Shown here: in pieces, positions 62,488 through 64,000 of the stretch
Numbering within the stretch: the stretch's first letter is position 1
How the letters are laid out: every line of letters begins with the position of its first letter
Origin: Chloroflexota bacterium
GTDB taxonomy: Bacteria > Chloroflexota > UBA6077 > JACCZL01
DNA length: 64,000 nucleotides
Direction of reading: 5' to 3'
Assembly (NCBI GenBank): GCA_030447245.1
Contig: JAUJPG010000001.1
Span: forward strand, 368,164 to 432,163
Made by a program: the position numbers and the translations under genes
Notes under the pieces: model-generated
Databases searched by the model: none
The model's input: only the letters and a program-made list of their open reading frames with translations
What the model was told of the DNA's origin: nothing

Positions 62488-63035
62488 AGCCCGAGCTGGC
62501 TCTTGGTGAACAGGGCGCGGAAGTGGAAGCCCGCGGCGGCGATGTTGGCGGCGGCACCCTCCTCGCGGTCGATGACCGCCAGGATCTCCAGCACGCTGGC
62601 CCCGAAGTCGCGGAGCGCGCGGGCCGAACGGATCGCCTCGCTGCCCGTGGTCAGGACGTCCTCGACGACGACGACCCGCTCGCCCGGGTAGATCTCGCCC
62701 TCGAAGCTGGCCGTCGTCCCGTAGTCCTTGGCCTTCTTGCGGACGAAGACAGACGGCAGGCCAAGCCGCAGCGCGACGGCGGTGGCGAGCGGGATCGCCC
62801 CGAGCTCCGGCCCGGCCAGGCGGTCGGTCTCCGGGGGGACCATCCCAGCCAGCGCCTCGCCGAGCCGCCGGAGGATCGCCGGGCGCGTCGTCAGCATGTA
62901 CTTGTCGAAATAATATGAGCTGATCGCGCCTGAGCGCAGGACGAAGCGCCCCTTCAAGTAGGCCGCCGCCACGACGTCCTGCCCCAGCTCGGCCAGGCGC
63001 CGGTCTGCCGACATCACGAGCGTCGGTGTTGCCAT
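62484..63035 (-). CDS. pyrE: Orotate phosphoribosyltransferase
   Basis: 183 residues. LRSGAISSYYFDKYMLTT is the orotate-binding hood, AGPELGAIPLATAVALRLG the flexible part, VRKKAKDYGTT the catalytic loop Lys region, and VVVVEDVLTTGSEAI the PRPP loop. Converts orotate and PRPP to OMP, the fifth step of pyrimidine synthesis. First gene of a leftward chain of overlapping genes (pyrE, PRTase-like, carbamoylase, pyrK, pyrD), followed by the Liv transporter. Confidence 0.92.
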   Translation of the reverse strand: MATPTLVMSADRRLAELGQDVVAAAYLKGRFVLRSGAISSYYFDKYMLTTRPAILRRLGEALAGMVPPETDRLAGPELGAIPLATAVALRLGLPSVFVRKKAKDYGTTASFEGEIYPGERVVVVEDVLTTGSEAIRSARALRDFGASVLEILAVIDREEGAAANIAAAGFHFRALFTKSQLGL

Positions 63036-63290
63036 CGAGCCTCCGGGAGTCCCCGACCGCGCCGCCAGCGAGCCCGCTCGTGAGCGACGCGGACGCGTGT
63101 CGTGGGTATAGCCGATCGCACGCCGCCGGACCAGTTCCTACCGGTCGGCTGCCACGGTGTCGTGGTCGGCGACCCGCGTGGACGCGTATGACTCACCCTT
63201 GTAGTGCTGGTGTGGGTCAGGCGACCCATGCATGTGGATGCTGGTGATGGTCCGGCTGATCCGCGGCAAGGCTGAGCAGTCGCCGGGAGC

Positions 63291-63497
63291 GTGCGCGTCG
63301 TGCGGGACCGGATTGGGGGTCGGGGCCCGATCAAGGTTCGGGTGCTCTGCCGCTCGTGCGAACTCAGGCAGGAAGAGGATCTGGCGGCGGCGCTGGGGCT
63401 CGGGCGGTGGACCAGTGCCGAGTTGCTGCCGAACTGGCAGGGGGTGGTGGAGCAGAAAGGGCGCTGGCTCCCGTACGAGCACGCTACCGGCCGGTAG
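63291..63497 (+). CDS. Possible small zinc-ribbon protein
   Basis: 68 residues as read from a GTG: IKVRVLCRSCELRQEEDLAAAL and LPNWQGVVEQKGRWLPYE. In the neighbouring frame just upstream, MVRLIRGKAEQSPGACASCG offers a second CxxC pair, so a frameshifted CxxC...CxxC ribbon starting near 63249 is possible. No known family; the region is the spacer between pyrE and the MoaD-like gene. Low confidence. Confidence 0.3.
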   Translation: MRVVRDRIGGRGPIKVRVLCRSCELRQEEDLAAALGLGRWTSAELLPNWQGVVEQKGRWLPYEHATGR

Positions 63498-63752
63498 TGG
63501 TGGACGTGACCGGGTTCTGGCGGCCACGACTGCGCCGCGTGCTGAGCGGGGCAAAATTTCCGACCGACTTCCCGCTGCCGGCCCGAATCCGCGCAAAAAG
63601 CCGTCGTGACCGACCACGTGCCCCGGGGCTTCTGGGGCCAGAGGCCGCGGACGAAGCCAGCACCGCCTCCGCAGCAATGCCGGGGGCGGTCCACAACCCC
63701 GGCCGACGCCGCCTGAGGTACCGGAAGGTAGCGTTGAACTCGGAACCTGGAC

Positions 63753-64000
63753 CTATCCGCCGGAGACGGCCGGGATGACGTGGACGACTGATGCGGGGTT
63801 GAGGGCGGTGGTGAGGGTCGAGCGTTCGCCGTCGACGAAGACGCTGATGTGCTGGCGGATGCTCGGGCCGGGGGCGCAGATGCGGTCGCGCATGCCGGGC
63901 CAGCGGGCGTTCAGGGCGTCAACGAGCGCGGCGACCGTTGCCGCCTCGACCTCGAGGCGGCGCGGGGCGCCGGGAAAGAGGGTGACGAGCGAGGCAGGGA
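63753..64000 (-). CDS. MoaD/ThiS-like sulfur-carrier protein, partial, one frameshift
   Basis: Truncated by the window edge. Leftward frame: VTLFPGAPRRLEVEAATVAA, LVDALNARWPGMRDRIC, then HISVFVDGERSTL, typical of the ubiquitin-like MoaD fold. Adding one C near 63800 (AACCC to AACCCC) gives SVVHVIPAVSGG and a stop at 63753, that is, the di-glycine C-terminus that carries the thiocarboxylate. Role by family: sulfur donor in molybdopterin, thiamine or related synthesis. The remaining N-terminus is outside the window. Confidence 0.7.
   Translation of the reverse strand, partial: PASLVTLFPGAPRRLEVEAATVAALVDALNARWPGMRDRICAPGPSIRQHISVFVDGERSTLTTALNPASVVHVIPAVSGG

Noticed and set aside
1..64000. tRNA, rRNA, CRISPR arrays and riboswitches
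   Set aside because: I saw no cloverleaf with a TTCGANNC arm, no regularly spaced repeats and no recognisable riboswitch core; a computed scan was not possible, so short RNAs could be missed.

Overview
The window looks like a chromosomal segment of a high-GC, GC-skewed-codon bacterium, most likely Chloroflexota of the Thermomicrobia/Sphaerobacter type. I infer this from the roughly two-thirds GC content, frequent GTG/TTG starts, Ala/Pro/Thr-rich lipoprotein linkers on ABC binding proteins, and the mix of families; no rRNA or tRNA is present to prove it. Many genes carry single-base frameshifts. Where I could reconstruct the shift, adding one or two C or G residues in a C/G run usually restores the family sequence, so part of the apparent gene decay may be base-calling error rather than biology.

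Region 0-10 kb is a defence island. Leftward there is a two-gene unit (a protein starting Met-Gly and a large QueC-like PP-loop enzyme, Qat/CBASS-IV flavoured). Rightward there is a BREX cluster of type-6 order (brxE, brxA, brxB, brxC, pglX) that stops abruptly: pglX is cut after about 240 codons and runs in frame into the C-terminal half of the DNA-uptake gene dprA. pglZ and the remaining BREX genes are missing.

Region 10-24.5 kb holds housekeeping and envelope genes: a CapA-like phosphoesterase, a family 2 glycosyltransferase, dodecin, an amidase, a LysM/glucosaminidase, an IS remnant, and then a redox module (DUF3179 lipoprotein, Crp-type regulator, CxxC thioredoxin-fold protein, CcdA, DsbA-like lipoprotein). 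The DsbA-like gene has an in-frame UGA exactly where the first active-site Cys belongs. Three near-identical 14-bp dyads of the GTA-N8-TAC type lie in the two intergenic regions of this module.

Region 24.5-30.6 kb is bounded by matching IS5/IS427-type ends. It contains a methyltransferase, an organomercurial-lyase (MerB)-like gene, a DUF4242 protein and a large LuxR-type ATPase regulator. The MerB-like gene also has an in-frame UGA at the position of the catalytic Cys, followed at the canonical distance by a 7-bp hairpin with a GGUC loop. Together the two genes make a strong case that this organism decodes UGA as selenocysteine and may have a selenocysteine-type MerB.

Region 30.7-41.5 kb is an envelope glycosylation locus: five paralogous GT39/ArnT-like membrane glycosyltransferases (four in an overlapping tandem operon), two polyprenol-phosphate type GT2 enzymes, and a vapBC pair with a perfect 28-bp palindromic operator.

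Region 41.5-52 kb has an S41 protease, a zinc-binding ABC lipoprotein, an amidohydrolase, GlsB, FKBP, an SDR, and peptide ABC permeases with a binding protein but no ATPases. Region 52-63 kb is one long leftward cluster: pyrE, a degenerate phosphoribosyltransferase, an N-carbamoyl amidohydrolase, pyrK, pyrD, a complete Liv-type ABC transporter and a dihydroorotase/allantoinase-like enzyme. This is consistent with pyrimidine (orotate/dihydroorotate) salvage or breakdown coupled to uptake. A MoaD/ThiS-like gene runs off the right edge.
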